A DNA stretch of 64,000 nucleotides. It comes from Rhodobacter sp. GTDB lineage: Bacteria; Pseudomonadota; Alphaproteobacteria; Rhodobacterales; Rhodobacteraceae. Positions 26,820 to 35,125 of the stretch are shown here, in pieces; position 1 is the stretch's first letter, and each line of letters begins with the position of its first letter. Both the position numbers and the translations under genes were made by a program. Where the stretch lies: the NCBI GenBank assembly GCA_027484985.1, contig JAIXRW010000068.1:109589-173588 (forward strand). The letters run 5' to 3'. The notes below the pieces were generated by a model. It was not told the origin of the DNA. It searched no databases and saw only the letters and a program-made list of their open reading frames with translations.

Positions 26820-28616
26820 ATGGCGAATGAAGGTTTCTGGTCCAACCCCGGCAATCAGGCACCGCCGCGTTCGGTGATTACGGCCGACACTGTGGGCGAT
26901 GTGCAGGTGGGGCCGGTCGGCTATTTTCCGGGCACATCGGCAGGGGCGGTTCCGGTCGAGTTCACCGCCGCCGCGCAGCGTGTGTATCCGTGGAATTTCG
27001 ATTACACCGATACGGTCCGCAAGGCCGAGTATGACGCGCTGGTTGCCAACAAGTTCGACCAGTTCTCAAGCTGGCATTCGCTGTATCAGGCGAAATACAT
27101 TGCCGAGAACGGGCCGGTGGCCATACCGGCCAGCGGGCGGCCGGATGCCTATTATGTCGTGCTGGCCGACGGGCGCAGCGTGCGTAACGTGATGTCGCTG
27201 ACGCTGAGCGAGTATCAGCGCCTGTCGCGGGCCGACCGCACCATGCTTGAGGGTAATGCGGTCTTTACCACCTATATGGCGCCGACGCTGGGGTTGGTGA
27301 GCAAGAATTTCACGCCCGCAGGTGGCAAGTCTGTCACCACGAAGTTGAACGATGCCCTTGCTTCGGTGGACAGTTTCAGCCTGATGCCGGTCGATGACAG
27401 GAAGGTTTTCAAGGACCAGTTGACGCTGTTGCAGAACCGGCTGGGCGAGGCGACGCTGGTTGCCTTTGCCAGTTATGACCGCGAGATCGGGGCCATTCTG
27501 CAACGCTTCAGCCGCGCCAAGGAGTTTTCCTATCTGCGCGACGAGTTCGGTTTGACGACCTATTTCCAAGGGACCGAGCGGGATTACCTTTATGCCAAGG
27601 TCAACACCGATGTGGTGGCCTATGCCTATTCGTCGGACCATGGCGAAACGGTAAAGAGCGGCTATCAGGCCTTTATGCGGGCCGAGCGCGAGATCTTGAC
27701 CGCGCAGTTGCGGCGCGAGGCGATTGCGCGGGTCAGCTCGACCTTTGACCCCAAACAGGATGCCGCGCAGCTGATCTATCAGTTGCAACTGATGTATCAG
27801 TCCGAGGCGGATGCGCGGGGCGATGCGGGCACCGAGGAGATGTCGCAGTTGCACCGGCTGCTTTCGGATTATGCGGTGATCCAGCGGCTGGTGAACGAAA
27901 CGCTAAAGGCGTTCAACCCCAAGAACGCCGAGGAAAAGCGCCGTTTCCTGAACATCGGGGCACGCAACGACGGCGTGATCACCGAGCAATATGCCAAGGA
28001 CAACCAGAACGCGCAGATCCGGTACGAATACGATAACGGCATCATGAAGATTTACGGCGAGCTGGGCACCAACCGCGAAGGCATGAAGTTCTATGACGAA
28101 GCCCCGCGCTTTCACTGGTACCAGCTTGCCGGAACCGTGGGGGATGGCCGGATCGGGGACGGGCTGGTCATCAAGAAAATGCAGGATGGCACCGGCACCG
28201 AAGTTTTGCCGCAAAGCGTGTATGACTGGTATGGCGACAACAATGCCACCGTCCGGTCAGGCGGGTTGACCCCGGCCGAGATGCGGATTGTGGGCATGTT
28301 TTCAAAGGATTGGTGGGGAAGTGGCAATCTGGGCCAGCCGCATCCGCTGGAAACGCTGTATGGCGCCACGCGCCCCTTGCAGTACCTGACCGACGAGACG
28401 AACGAGGGCAAGGGCAGCCTGACCTTGCAGCGCCGCGATTACTGGGACAAGTGGTCAACGCAGCTGGCCGATAACGTCACCATCCTGAACCAGAAAAACC
28501 AGCTGAAGCAGAACGAGATCGAGAACGATTCGAAGAAATCGAACCGGCATTTCGATCTGGGCAACAACGCCCTTCGCAAGATGAACGAGATGCTGATGTC
28601 GATTGGCCGGATGTAG
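26820..28616 (+). CDS. Large needle-tip-like secreted protein, paralogue 1
   Basis: 598 residues. The last 55 residues (WSTQLADNVTILNQKNQL, then NDSKKSNRHFDLGNNALRKM) have the heptad pattern of the C-terminal coiled-coil helix of LcrV/IpaD/SipD tip proteins. The first 400 residues are far larger than any classical tip protein and are homologous to the next gene: both share a YVxxxDGRxV segment and IQRLVNETLKAFNP (near residue 354). No signal peptide is present, which fits T3SS export. It probably caps the needle or forms a surface complex; that is inferred. Confidence 0.6.
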   Translation: MANEGFWSNPGNQAPPRSVITADTVGDVQVGPVGYFPGTSAGAVPVEFTAAAQRVYPWNFDYTDTVRKAEYDALVANKFDQFSSWHSLYQAKYIAENGPVAIPASGRPDAYYVVLADGRSVRNVMSLTLSEYQRLSRADRTMLEGNAVFTTYMAPTLGLVSKNFTPAGGKSVTTKLNDALASVDSFSLMPVDDRKVFKDQLTLLQNRLGEATLVAFASYDREIGAILQRFSRAKEFSYLRDEFGLTTYFQGTERDYLYAKVNTDVVAYAYSSDHGETVKSGYQAFMRAEREILTAQLRREAIARVSSTFDPKQDAAQLIYQLQLMYQSEADARGDAGTEEMSQLHRLLSDYAVIQRLVNETLKAFNPKNAEEKRRFLNIGARNDGVITEQYAKDNQNAQIRYEYDNGIMKIYGELGTNREGMKFYDEAPRFHWYQLAGTVGDGRIGDGLVIKKMQDGTGTEVLPQSVYDWYGDNNATVRSGGLTPAEMRIVGMFSKDWWGSGNLGQPHPLETLYGATRPLQYLTDETNEGKGSLTLQRRDYWDKWSTQLADNVTILNQKNQLKQNEIENDSKKSNRHFDLGNNALRKMNEMLMSIGRM

Positions 28617-28618
28617 CC

Positions 28619-30217
28619 ATGCCAAGCGATACCTATTGGCAAAGCATGGCCTTTGACGGTGCATCGGGGCGGGGGGTGGCGGGGCTCGACCCGCACCCCT
28701 ATGCGCGGCTGTCAGAGGGCAACTCTTTTGTCGATGCCAATGGTATCGCGCAGTTCGCGTCAAAGGTGCTGTTTGACGGGGCGGCGGTCTTTCCCGAATT
28801 CGACGGAACAAGCAATCAGGCGCTGCCTTTGCCTGCCGATTATGCCAGCCCGAGTTTTGCCAGTTTTGCGGGCTGGCACACGGCGATACAGGCGCAGTTC
28901 CTGAAAGACCAAACGCCGGGTTGGACGGCGGGCGATTTCCGGGCGACGACCTTTGGCACATCGCCCGATCCGACCCAGAACCAGACCTATGTGCTAAGTG
29001 TGGACGGGCGGCGCGTCTATTTCGTCAACACGCTGATGGGCGCCGATATTGCGCGCATGCCGCTTGAGGACCAAGAGGTTCTGGCCGGAGTGCCGGCGTT
29101 TCGGGCGCTGCTGACGACCCCGCAGGGGTGGTGGCCCGCCGATGCACAGCCGGGTGGCGCTGTGCCGCCCGCGACCGTTGCCGAAGCGCGTGCAAAGATC
29201 GAGACCGAAATCCTTGGGCCGATCGAGACGGTGATCACCGCGTCGCGGACCTATGACGCAACGCGCCGCAACGAAGAGATCACCTCGGCCAATCTGGGGT
29301 CGCTGTATCACAACCTCTTTCTGGACCAGATCGACATGCTGCGGCTGCGGCTGGCGAAGATGGCGGTGTTCGACCCCGATGCGCTGAAGATGATCGTGAA
29401 GGACTGGCAAGAGCGGTTCACGCGGATCGAGCGGTTTTCGTCGATCACGCCGCAAACGCCGGTGGCGAACGGTTTGACCACATCGGTCAATTCGCTGGAC
29501 GGGCTGGCGGGCGCGAACCGGGCCTTGCAGGTGTTCCTGCGGTCGGAATTGCGAATCCGCGATCTGATGACCGCTTCGTCGCAGATCGTGTTCACCGGCA
29601 CCTACAAGACCGGAGATACCGTGCGGGTCGCGGATACGCCGATGATGGTGTTCATGTTCCAGACCCAGCAAAATTACACCGCCGAGGCCGAGGCGCAGGC
29701 CAAGAGCGAAGAATTGAACGAGATGAAGGCGCTGATCGAAAGCTATACCAAGATCCAAAAGCTGGTGAACCAGACACTGCAAACCTTTGATCCGGTCAAG
29801 TTCGGCGCGGTCGATGGGCGCAAGGAAACCGATCAGGAATTCAAGCGGTTTCTGGACAAGTCCACGCTGAACGACCTGCCTTCGCCTGCGGACGAGACAA
29901 AGCTGGTGTTGGCCATGTTCGATTCCGTGGCCGCCCGCCAGAACACCAACAGCTTTCACCCGCTTGAAATAGACACCAACGCCCTGCGGCCGACCTTCGA
30001 TTTCATGCAGTCGGGTGCTGCGTTCAAGGAACACACCCAGACCGACTGGGACCTGTTTTCGCAGAACCTTTCGAAAGTGTCGAAGGTGCTGACCGCCGAC
30101 AGCCAGGCGCGGATGGACGAGATCAACCGCATCAGTCGCGGCAAGAACCGGAATTATGAATTGGCGAGCGATACGTTGAACCGGATGACCGATATTCTCC
30201 GCTCGATCATCAATTGA
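28619..30217 (+). CDS. Large needle-tip-like secreted protein, paralogue 2
   Basis: 532 residues, beginning 2 bases after paralogue 1. Shared features are an N-terminal WH..xQAxF motif, YVLSVDGRRV, and IQKLVNQTLQTFDP (near residue 379). The C-terminal helix (SQARMDEINRISRGKNRNYE, then LNRMTDILRSI) mirrors that of paralogue 1. Tandem duplication with strong divergence suggests a hetero-oligomeric tip or two target-specific tips. Its stop lies just before a CesT-like chaperone gene. Confidence 0.6.
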   Translation: MPSDTYWQSMAFDGASGRGVAGLDPHPYARLSEGNSFVDANGIAQFASKVLFDGAAVFPEFDGTSNQALPLPADYASPSFASFAGWHTAIQAQFLKDQTPGWTAGDFRATTFGTSPDPTQNQTYVLSVDGRRVYFVNTLMGADIARMPLEDQEVLAGVPAFRALLTTPQGWWPADAQPGGAVPPATVAEARAKIETEILGPIETVITASRTYDATRRNEEITSANLGSLYHNLFLDQIDMLRLRLAKMAVFDPDALKMIVKDWQERFTRIERFSSITPQTPVANGLTTSVNSLDGLAGANRALQVFLRSELRIRDLMTASSQIVFTGTYKTGDTVRVADTPMMVFMFQTQQNYTAEAEAQAKSEELNEMKALIESYTKIQKLVNQTLQTFDPVKFGAVDGRKETDQEFKRFLDKSTLNDLPSPADETKLVLAMFDSVAARQNTNSFHPLEIDTNALRPTFDFMQSGAAFKEHTQTDWDLFSQNLSKVSKVLTADSQARMDEINRISRGKNRNYELASDTLNRMTDILRSIIN

Positions 30218-30225
30218 GGGATGTG

Positions 30226-30675
30226 ATGCGGACCATGCATGTCGCACTTTCGCTGGCCGCCGAGCGGCTGGGCATGCAGGCCATCGTGCCGGATGCGACG
30301 GGTTTTGCCGAGCTTGAGGTGGAAGGGGCGTTTTCCGTCTTTCTGCGCGTGGTGGACGAATACGAGGCCGAGCTTTCGGCGCGTCTGCCCGAATTCGGCA
30401 CCGGTCTCGGGCGAGAGGTGACCGAGGCGCTTCTGGTCTGGAACGGGCGCTTTCGCGGGCTGCGCTTTGCGCTAGAGCCGGTGGGCGGCGGTGTCGTGCT
30501 GGGGCGGCGCGTGGATATCAGGCTGGGGGCGCCCGATGTGCTGGGCGAGGCGGTCGAAAGCTTTGTGCTGGCGGTCGCCGATTGGCGCAAAAGCGGCGCG
30601 GCAGACCTGCTGGCGCGTGTCAAACAACACGCCGAGCCCGCCTTTGGCGCGCAAATGACCGGTTTGTATCTGTGA
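30226..30675 (+). CDS. CesT-like type III chaperone upstream of RasGAP-like effector
   Basis: 149 residues with the class I chaperone layout (SVFLRVVDEYEAELSARLPE, then RFRGLRFALEP, then ESFVLAVADW). ATG 30226 is preferred to a TTG at 30214 because GAGGGA sits just before it. It lies between the tip-like genes and the RasGAP-like gene and could serve either. The family call is moderate. Confidence 0.5.
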   Translation: MRTMHVALSLAAERLGMQAIVPDATGFAELEVEGAFSVFLRVVDEYEAELSARLPEFGTGLGREVTEALLVWNGRFRGLRFALEPVGGGVVLGRRVDIRLGAPDVLGEAVESFVLAVADWRKSGAADLLARVKQHAEPAFGAQMTGLYL

Positions 30676-30762
30676 TGCTTATCATATGACACAAGGCCCC
30701 CGCCCCCTGCCGTGCAGACTGCCTGAACAAGTCAACCGCCGCTCTTGTCGGGGAACCGTGCG

Positions 30763-31767
30763 ATGAACTGGAGTGTCAAAGGATCGGATGGGCCCAACAG
30801 CCCACGATCCTCGGGCGTCAGCTCAGAGGAGAAACAGACGGTTCCGCTGGATGCGAAACTGTCGGGCATCCTTGCGCAGCAGGGCGGCAAGATTTCGGTT
30901 GCGGTGCGGCAGGGCGAGGGGAAGGACGTGCCGCTCGACGGTGGAAAGACGGCCAAGCGGATGATGGACACGGCCGAAGCCATGGGCCCGATGCGGGCAA
31001 AGGCTGCGGGGCTGTGGGAAAAGTTCAAGGCCGGTCTGCACAGCTTTGCCCAGTTGCTGCATCTGGTTGCCAAGCCGGTGGCGGGCGACACTGCGGTGCG
31101 GTCCATGGCCGAACGGATCACCACCGATCTGGAACTGACGCCCGAAAGCCGCAACACGCTGCAACGCGAGATCGGCAAATTCCGCGAAGACCCCACGACA
31201 TTCCTTCGCAACGGCAACGCCTTTTCGACCCAGATGGCGCTGGGCCTGAAGGCGCGGGTCGATGGCGCGCCGATGGGGCAGGTGATGGCCACGCTGGGTG
31301 GGGGCGGTGTGCCGCCCTCGGGGCTGGATTACACGCCGTCGCGGGCCACGGGCGAAGCGGTGCAGGTGCTGGTCGATCTGGCGTCGCGCATCATGGACGG
31401 GGTGATGGGGACGGAAACGACACCCTCGATCGCGCGGCAATTGCCGGAAAGCTGGCTGACCGGCCTTCGTGACGCCGCGCGCGAGATTGACCGGTCTGAC
31501 CTGAGCCATGTGGAAAAGGACAAGGCGGTTCGGACGCTGGTGACCGATTCGGTGTTCTTGCGGTTTGTCGCGCCCGAACTGTCTTTGGGCACGACCAATC
31601 CCGGACGGGCGGCGGCGAACACGGTCTTTATGGTGCTGGTCAAGGAAGCGTCGGGCAAGACGCTGTCGCCCGAGTTGAGAGAGGCGATTGCGCCGTTGCG
31701 GGAGGTGTTTTCACAAAAGCTGGACGGCTTTATCCGCGATCTGGATTTGCGTGGACCAAATGGCTGA
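30763..31767 (+). CDS. RasGAP-domain-like protein, probable T3SS effector
   Basis: 334 residues: a Ser/Gly-rich, polar N-terminus suited to type III export, then a helical domain with two hallmarks of eukaryotic RasGAPs. TTFLRNGNAFSTQM (145-158) aligns with the arginine-finger loop of p120GAP (TTLFRATTLASTLM), placing Arg149 at the catalytic finger. VFLRFVAPE (264-272) aligns with the FLR-x-x-x-P motif. The 118 residues between the two arginines match p120GAP (114) and neurofibromin (115). Helices after it (AANTVFMVLVKEASGK) also fit. It is flanked by two CesT-like chaperone genes, and sctU follows. Predicted role: inactivation of a host Ras-like GTPase. Unverified by search or structure. Confidence 0.72.
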   Translation: MNWSVKGSDGPNSPRSSGVSSEEKQTVPLDAKLSGILAQQGGKISVAVRQGEGKDVPLDGGKTAKRMMDTAEAMGPMRAKAAGLWEKFKAGLHSFAQLLHLVAKPVAGDTAVRSMAERITTDLELTPESRNTLQREIGKFREDPTTFLRNGNAFSTQMALGLKARVDGAPMGQVMATLGGGGVPPSGLDYTPSRATGEAVQVLVDLASRIMDGVMGTETTPSIARQLPESWLTGLRDAAREIDRSDLSHVEKDKAVRTLVTDSVFLRFVAPELSLGTTNPGRAAANTVFMVLVKEASGKTLSPELREAIAPLREVFSQKLDGFIRDLDLRGPNG

Positions 31768-31832
31768 GACGGGACGGAAGACAGCCATGGCACGCCGCGT
31801 GACGAATGACCGACGGGCAGAAGGACAGTGCG

Positions 31833-32273
31833 ATGCTGGCCACTGACGTCATCCATTATCTGGCCGGACAGCTTGACCTTGTCGGCATGAACCTGAGCCC
31901 CGAGGGCGAGCAGGAATACCAGTTCGCACGCCCGTTCGACTTTGTTCTGACCGAGGTTGATGCCGCGACCGTGGCCCTGTTCGCGCCGCTCGACATGCCC
32001 GACGGGATCGAGCGCGAGGCGCTGTTGCGGCGCCTGCTTGAGGCCAATCTGCAAGGGGTGGAAACCGGGGCGGGGGCGCTGTGCCTTGATGCCTTCGGGC
32101 GCCTTGGCTATCGCGACGTGCTGCATCTGGGGGGCATGACGCTTGAGGCGGTGCAACTTCGCTTTGTCGATTTCGTGCTGTATTACGAATTCTGGCGCGG
32201 TCAGGGCCTTGGCTCGGTCGCGGAAGAATTGCGCCAGACCGGATTGCCGGGCGAGGGGTTCATAAAGCTATGA
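31833..32273 (+). CDS. CesT-family type III chaperone
   Basis: 146 residues with a clear class I chaperone signature: LLRRLLEANLQGVETGAGAL, then FGRLGYRDVLHLGGMT, then a C-terminal helix (LRFVDFVLYYEFWR). ATG 31833 is preferred over 31806 because AGAAGGA lies 8 bases upstream. Placed between the RasGAP-like gene and sctU, it is the most likely chaperone for that effector. Confidence 0.8.
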   Translation: MLATDVIHYLAGQLDLVGMNLSPEGEQEYQFARPFDFVLTEVDAATVALFAPLDMPDGIEREALLRRLLEANLQGVETGAGALCLDAFGRLGYRDVLHLGGMTLEAVQLRFVDFVLYYEFWRGQGLGSVAEELRQTGLPGEGFIKL

Positions 32274-32292
32274 CCCGTCAGGCGGTGCAGGC

Positions 32293-33402
32293 ATGAGCGA
32301 GGGCGGCGAAAAGACAGAACTGCCGACGCCGAAGAAAGAGCGCGATGCCCGCGAAAAGGGACAGGTCGCCAAATCGCAAGAGGTGGTCACCACGATTTCG
32401 ATGTTCGGCACCATCGCGGTGATCGTGGCGATGGGCCAGACCATCTGGGCGCGGCTTGAATTGTTGATCGGGCAGGTGGCCGACAATGCCGCCCGCCCCG
32501 GCGGCCCTTCGCTGAGCGAGGGGCTTTCGGTTGCATGGGATGCGGGCGTTGCGCTGACCCTGCCGGTCCTGGGGGCGGTCATCCTGCTGGGGATTGCCGC
32601 GAATATGGGGCAATACGGCGTGCTGTTCTCGCTCCAGTCGCTGCAACCCAAGCTGGACCGCATTTCGCCCATGGCGGGGTTCAAGCGGATTTTTTCGGCC
32701 AAGCAGTTGGTGGAACTGCTGAAATCCGTGATCAAGATCGTGTTTCTGTCGGTGCTTTTGTACATCGTTCTGGATCAGGCCATCGGGCCCTTTATTTCGG
32801 CGGTGTCCTGCGGGATGGACTGCATGATGCAGGTTACGACGGCGGTGATGAACAAGGTGCTGTTCTATACGGCGGTTGCCTTTGTCATCGTGGCGGTGGC
32901 CGATCTGTTCTGGCAGCGCCATTCGCATACCAAATCGCTGATGATGTCGAAGGAAGAGATCAAGCGCGAGTATAAGGAAAGCGAGGGCGACCCCCATGTG
33001 AAGGGGCATCGCAAGCAGGTGGCGATGGAACTGGTGATGGGCGATGGCCATGGCGCGGCCAAAAAGGCCAGCGCGCTGGTGGTGAACCCGACGCATATCG
33101 CCATTGCCCTGCTTTACAAGGAAGGCGAGACGCCGCTGCCCATGGTGACAGGCAAGGGGGTGGGCACGCTGGCGGTGGATATGCGCGTGGCGGCAGAACG
33201 CGCGGGGGTGCCGATCTTTCACAACGTGGCCTTGGCGCGGCATCTGTTCGCGGATGCGGCGGTGGCGGATTATGTGCCCGAAGATGTGTATGACGTGGTG
33301 GCCGAGATCCTGACATGGATCGCGCGGAACGAAGAGCGGCTGTATCAGGGCCCCTTGCCGCATGGCGATATCGACATGCTGCGCGGCGATCACCGGTTGT
33401 GA
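32293..33402 (+). CDS. sctU: T3SS autocleaving switch protein SctU
   Basis: 369-residue inner-membrane export switch (YscU/SpaS/FlhB family). It begins with the typical EKTELPTPKKERDAREKGQV, has four membrane helices, and carries the self-cleavage site NPTH at 265-268 (ALVVNPTHIAIALLYKEGET). Cleavage there changes export from early to late substrates. It is the last T3SS gene of the window. A 7-base GC stem at 33411-33427 follows the stop. Confidence 0.97.
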   Translation: MSEGGEKTELPTPKKERDAREKGQVAKSQEVVTTISMFGTIAVIVAMGQTIWARLELLIGQVADNAARPGGPSLSEGLSVAWDAGVALTLPVLGAVILLGIAANMGQYGVLFSLQSLQPKLDRISPMAGFKRIFSAKQLVELLKSVIKIVFLSVLLYIVLDQAIGPFISAVSCGMDCMMQVTTAVMNKVLFYTAVAFVIVAVADLFWQRHSHTKSLMMSKEEIKREYKESEGDPHVKGHRKQVAMELVMGDGHGAAKKASALVVNPTHIAIALLYKEGETPLPMVTGKGVGTLAVDMRVAAERAGVPIFHNVALARHLFADAAVADYVPEDVYDVVAEILTWIARNEERLYQGPLPHGDIDMLRGDHRL

Positions 33403-33456
33403 CGGCCGTTGCCCGCCGCGGGCGGGCCCGTTACCCTTTGGCGCGGGGGGAACGGC

Positions 33457-33963
33457 ATGCACAAGACAGTTGCGGATTACCGGCAGGTGCCATGGGCCAA
33501 TGGCCGCGGCGTGACGGTCGAATTGCACAGGGTGGATCGGGACGGGGCGCTGCTGTGGCGGCTGTCGATGGCGACGGTGGCCGAGGACGGGCCGTTTTCG
33601 ATCTTTCCGGGGATCGAGCGCAATCTGACCGTGCTGGAAGGGCCGGGGTTCCGGCTGCTGGGCGACGGGGTGGCGCTTGACTGTCTGCCACTGCGTCCGG
33701 TGGCATTCGCCGGAGATGTGGCCCTGCGGGCCGAAACGGGCGGGGCGGTTTCGACCGATTTCAACGTGATGACGGCGCGGGCCCTGCCCCGGCCCGAGGT
33801 GGTGGTGGCCAAGGGTGACATCGCGGCGGGCGGTTTGCTGGCGCTGTTCGCTTTGGAACCTTCGCGGGTGAACGGGGCGGCACTGGCGCGGCATGATCTG
33901 GTTCTGACGCAAGGCGCGGCGCGGGTGGCGGGGCGGGTGCTGGCGGTCAGGCTATTCGTCTGA
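33457..33963 (+). CDS. hutD: HutD family protein
   Basis: 168-residue cupin-like protein with the HutD pattern: VPWANGRGVTVELHR, LLWRLSMATVAEDGPFS and IFPGIERNLTVLEGPG. HutD proteins accompany histidine-utilisation genes in other bacteria and are thought to be regulatory or ligand-binding; no hut genes are present here. ATG 33457 is preferred, with GGGGGGAA upstream. The 3' end overlaps the convergent toxin gene by 12 bases. Confidence 0.85.
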   Translation: MHKTVADYRQVPWANGRGVTVELHRVDRDGALLWRLSMATVAEDGPFSIFPGIERNLTVLEGPGFRLLGDGVALDCLPLRPVAFAGDVALRAETGGAVSTDFNVMTARALPRPEVVVAKGDIAAGGLLALFALEPSRVNGAALARHDLVLTQGAARVAGRVLAVRLFV

Positions 33964-34206
33964 GGTGACGGCCAGAACCTCGATCCGGTCATCCTGAAAC
34001 CGGCAGACAAGGCGGAAGGGAAGCTGTTGCAGCGGCACCTCGCGCAGGCCGGGGCGGGGGCCGTTGGGATAGCGGCGCAAGACGCGGCCGGTCAGCGCGG
34101 CGCGGGCCTGTGCAAGGGCCGTTGCCGGGGCGCCGCCGTGCAGGGCGCAATGCCGCCGCAGGGCGCCAAGATCGTCACGGGCCGAGGGAAGGAAAACCAA
34201 CTGCAT
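33952..34206 (-). CDS. ParE/RelE-like toxin
   Basis: 84-residue small basic protein beginning MQLVFLPSARDDLGALRRHC and ending in the beta-strand pattern FRLVCRFQDDRIEVLAVTSD, as in ParE/RelE toxins. The internal REVPLQQLPFRLV resembles the core strand region. It overlaps by one base the end of the antitoxin gene, the usual order. Targets could be gyrase (ParE) or ribosome-bound mRNA (RelE); the sequence does not decide. Confidence 0.72.
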   Translation of the reverse strand: MQLVFLPSARDDLGALRRHCALHGGAPATALAQARAALTGRVLRRYPNGPRPGLREVPLQQLPFRLVCRFQDDRIEVLAVTSDE

Positions 34207-34391
34207 CAGCCAAGGCGCGTGATGAACACATCGGGGTCGGGCGGCGGCAATTCGCCCGTTGCCAGCCACGAGGCCACCCATTCCTCGATCGCCTCGGCCG
34301 AGATGAACTGGCCGCGTTCCGCTTCGGCCAGACGGTCGTGCCAATCATCCGTCTGTTTCGCGGCGGCACCCCGCGCCTGTGCTTCGGGCAT
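34206..34391 (-). CDS. Antitoxin of the ParE/RelE-like pair
   Basis: 61-residue protein from ATG 34391, with AAGGTG upstream, ending one base into the toxin start. It contains the helix RLAEAERGQFISAEAIEEW followed by a Pro-rich toxin-binding tail (GELPPPDPDVFITRLG). The ERGxFIS segment resembles the substrate part of short antitoxins. No full DNA-binding domain is evident, so autoregulation may need the toxin. Confidence 0.68.
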   Translation of the reverse strand: MPEAQARGAAAKQTDDWHDRLAEAERGQFISAEAIEEWVASWLATGELPPPDPDVFITRLG

Positions 34392-34476
34392 CACCTTAAC
34401 CCCTGAACAACCCCGATCAGCATATCGCAGATACAGCTTTTGCCCAAGCAAAACTGTCAGGTCAGGTTTACAGTTT

Positions 34477-35121
34477 TCAGATGCCGATGAAGGGTTGTGC
34501 AAGGCGCGGGATCAGCGCGTTGAAACGCAGCGGCGCATCGGTGGCCGCAAGGCAGATGCAGGCGGGGCCCTGTTCGGCAACGGGGGTGTGTTCGACAGCC
34601 TCGTCCGCGATTTCGATATCGCCGGGGCCGAAACGGTCACTTTCGTCGCGGAAGGCGCCTTGCAGCACAAGGGTCAGTTCAAGGCCGCGATGGCCGTGGT
34701 CGGGCACGGCTTGACCGGCGGGGATATACAGCAGGCGGGCCGAGGCATCGCGCCCCGTGCGGATCACGGCCTGTTTGACGCCCATGCCAAGCGGGCGCCA
34801 TTTCACACGTTCCGGCCCGCCGCCGAAATAGCTGGCCAAAGGCGCGGGGAACACACCCGCGCGTTTCAGGGGTTTGCGCGTGGTGGCCTGCGGCAACATG
34901 TCGATCCGGTCAAGACAGGCGGCAAGGCTGTCATCCGACATCGCCACGGCTTCGGTTTCGTCAAGCACCGCCCCGCCGACCGCGTCAAAGGCCCCAAGCC
35001 GTGCGCGACATTCATCGCACAGCGACACATGGGTCGCCACGACGAGGTTGAAGGCCTCGGGCAGGCTGCCGCCGGAATAGGCCATCAGCAGCTGGTCAGA
35101 AATGTGGTGGCGTATCGTCAT
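34477..35121 (-). CDS. chrR: Anti-sigma factor ChrR
   Basis: 214-residue zinc-dependent anti-sigma factor. The N-terminal domain has His-x3-Cys-x2-Cys (HVSLCDEC) for zinc and binds sigma-E. The C-terminal domain is a cupin (AGQAVPDHGHRGLELTLVLQ) required for the response to singlet oxygen in Rhodobacter sphaeroides. It lies 4 bases after rpoE in the same operon. Confidence 0.95.
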   Translation of the reverse strand: MTIRHHISDQLLMAYSGGSLPEAFNLVVATHVSLCDECRARLGAFDAVGGAVLDETEAVAMSDDSLAACLDRIDMLPQATTRKPLKRAGVFPAPLASYFGGGPERVKWRPLGMGVKQAVIRTGRDASARLLYIPAGQAVPDHGHRGLELTLVLQGAFRDESDRFGPGDIEIADEAVEHTPVAEQGPACICLAATDAPLRFNALIPRLAQPFIGI

Positions 35122-35125
35122 GTCT

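Noticed and set aside
152..33402. Flagellar export locus
   Set aside because: A secretin, a short SctJ lipoprotein instead of FliF, a needle subunit, translocators and CesT/SycD chaperones identify an injectisome; no flagellin, hook or rod genes are present.
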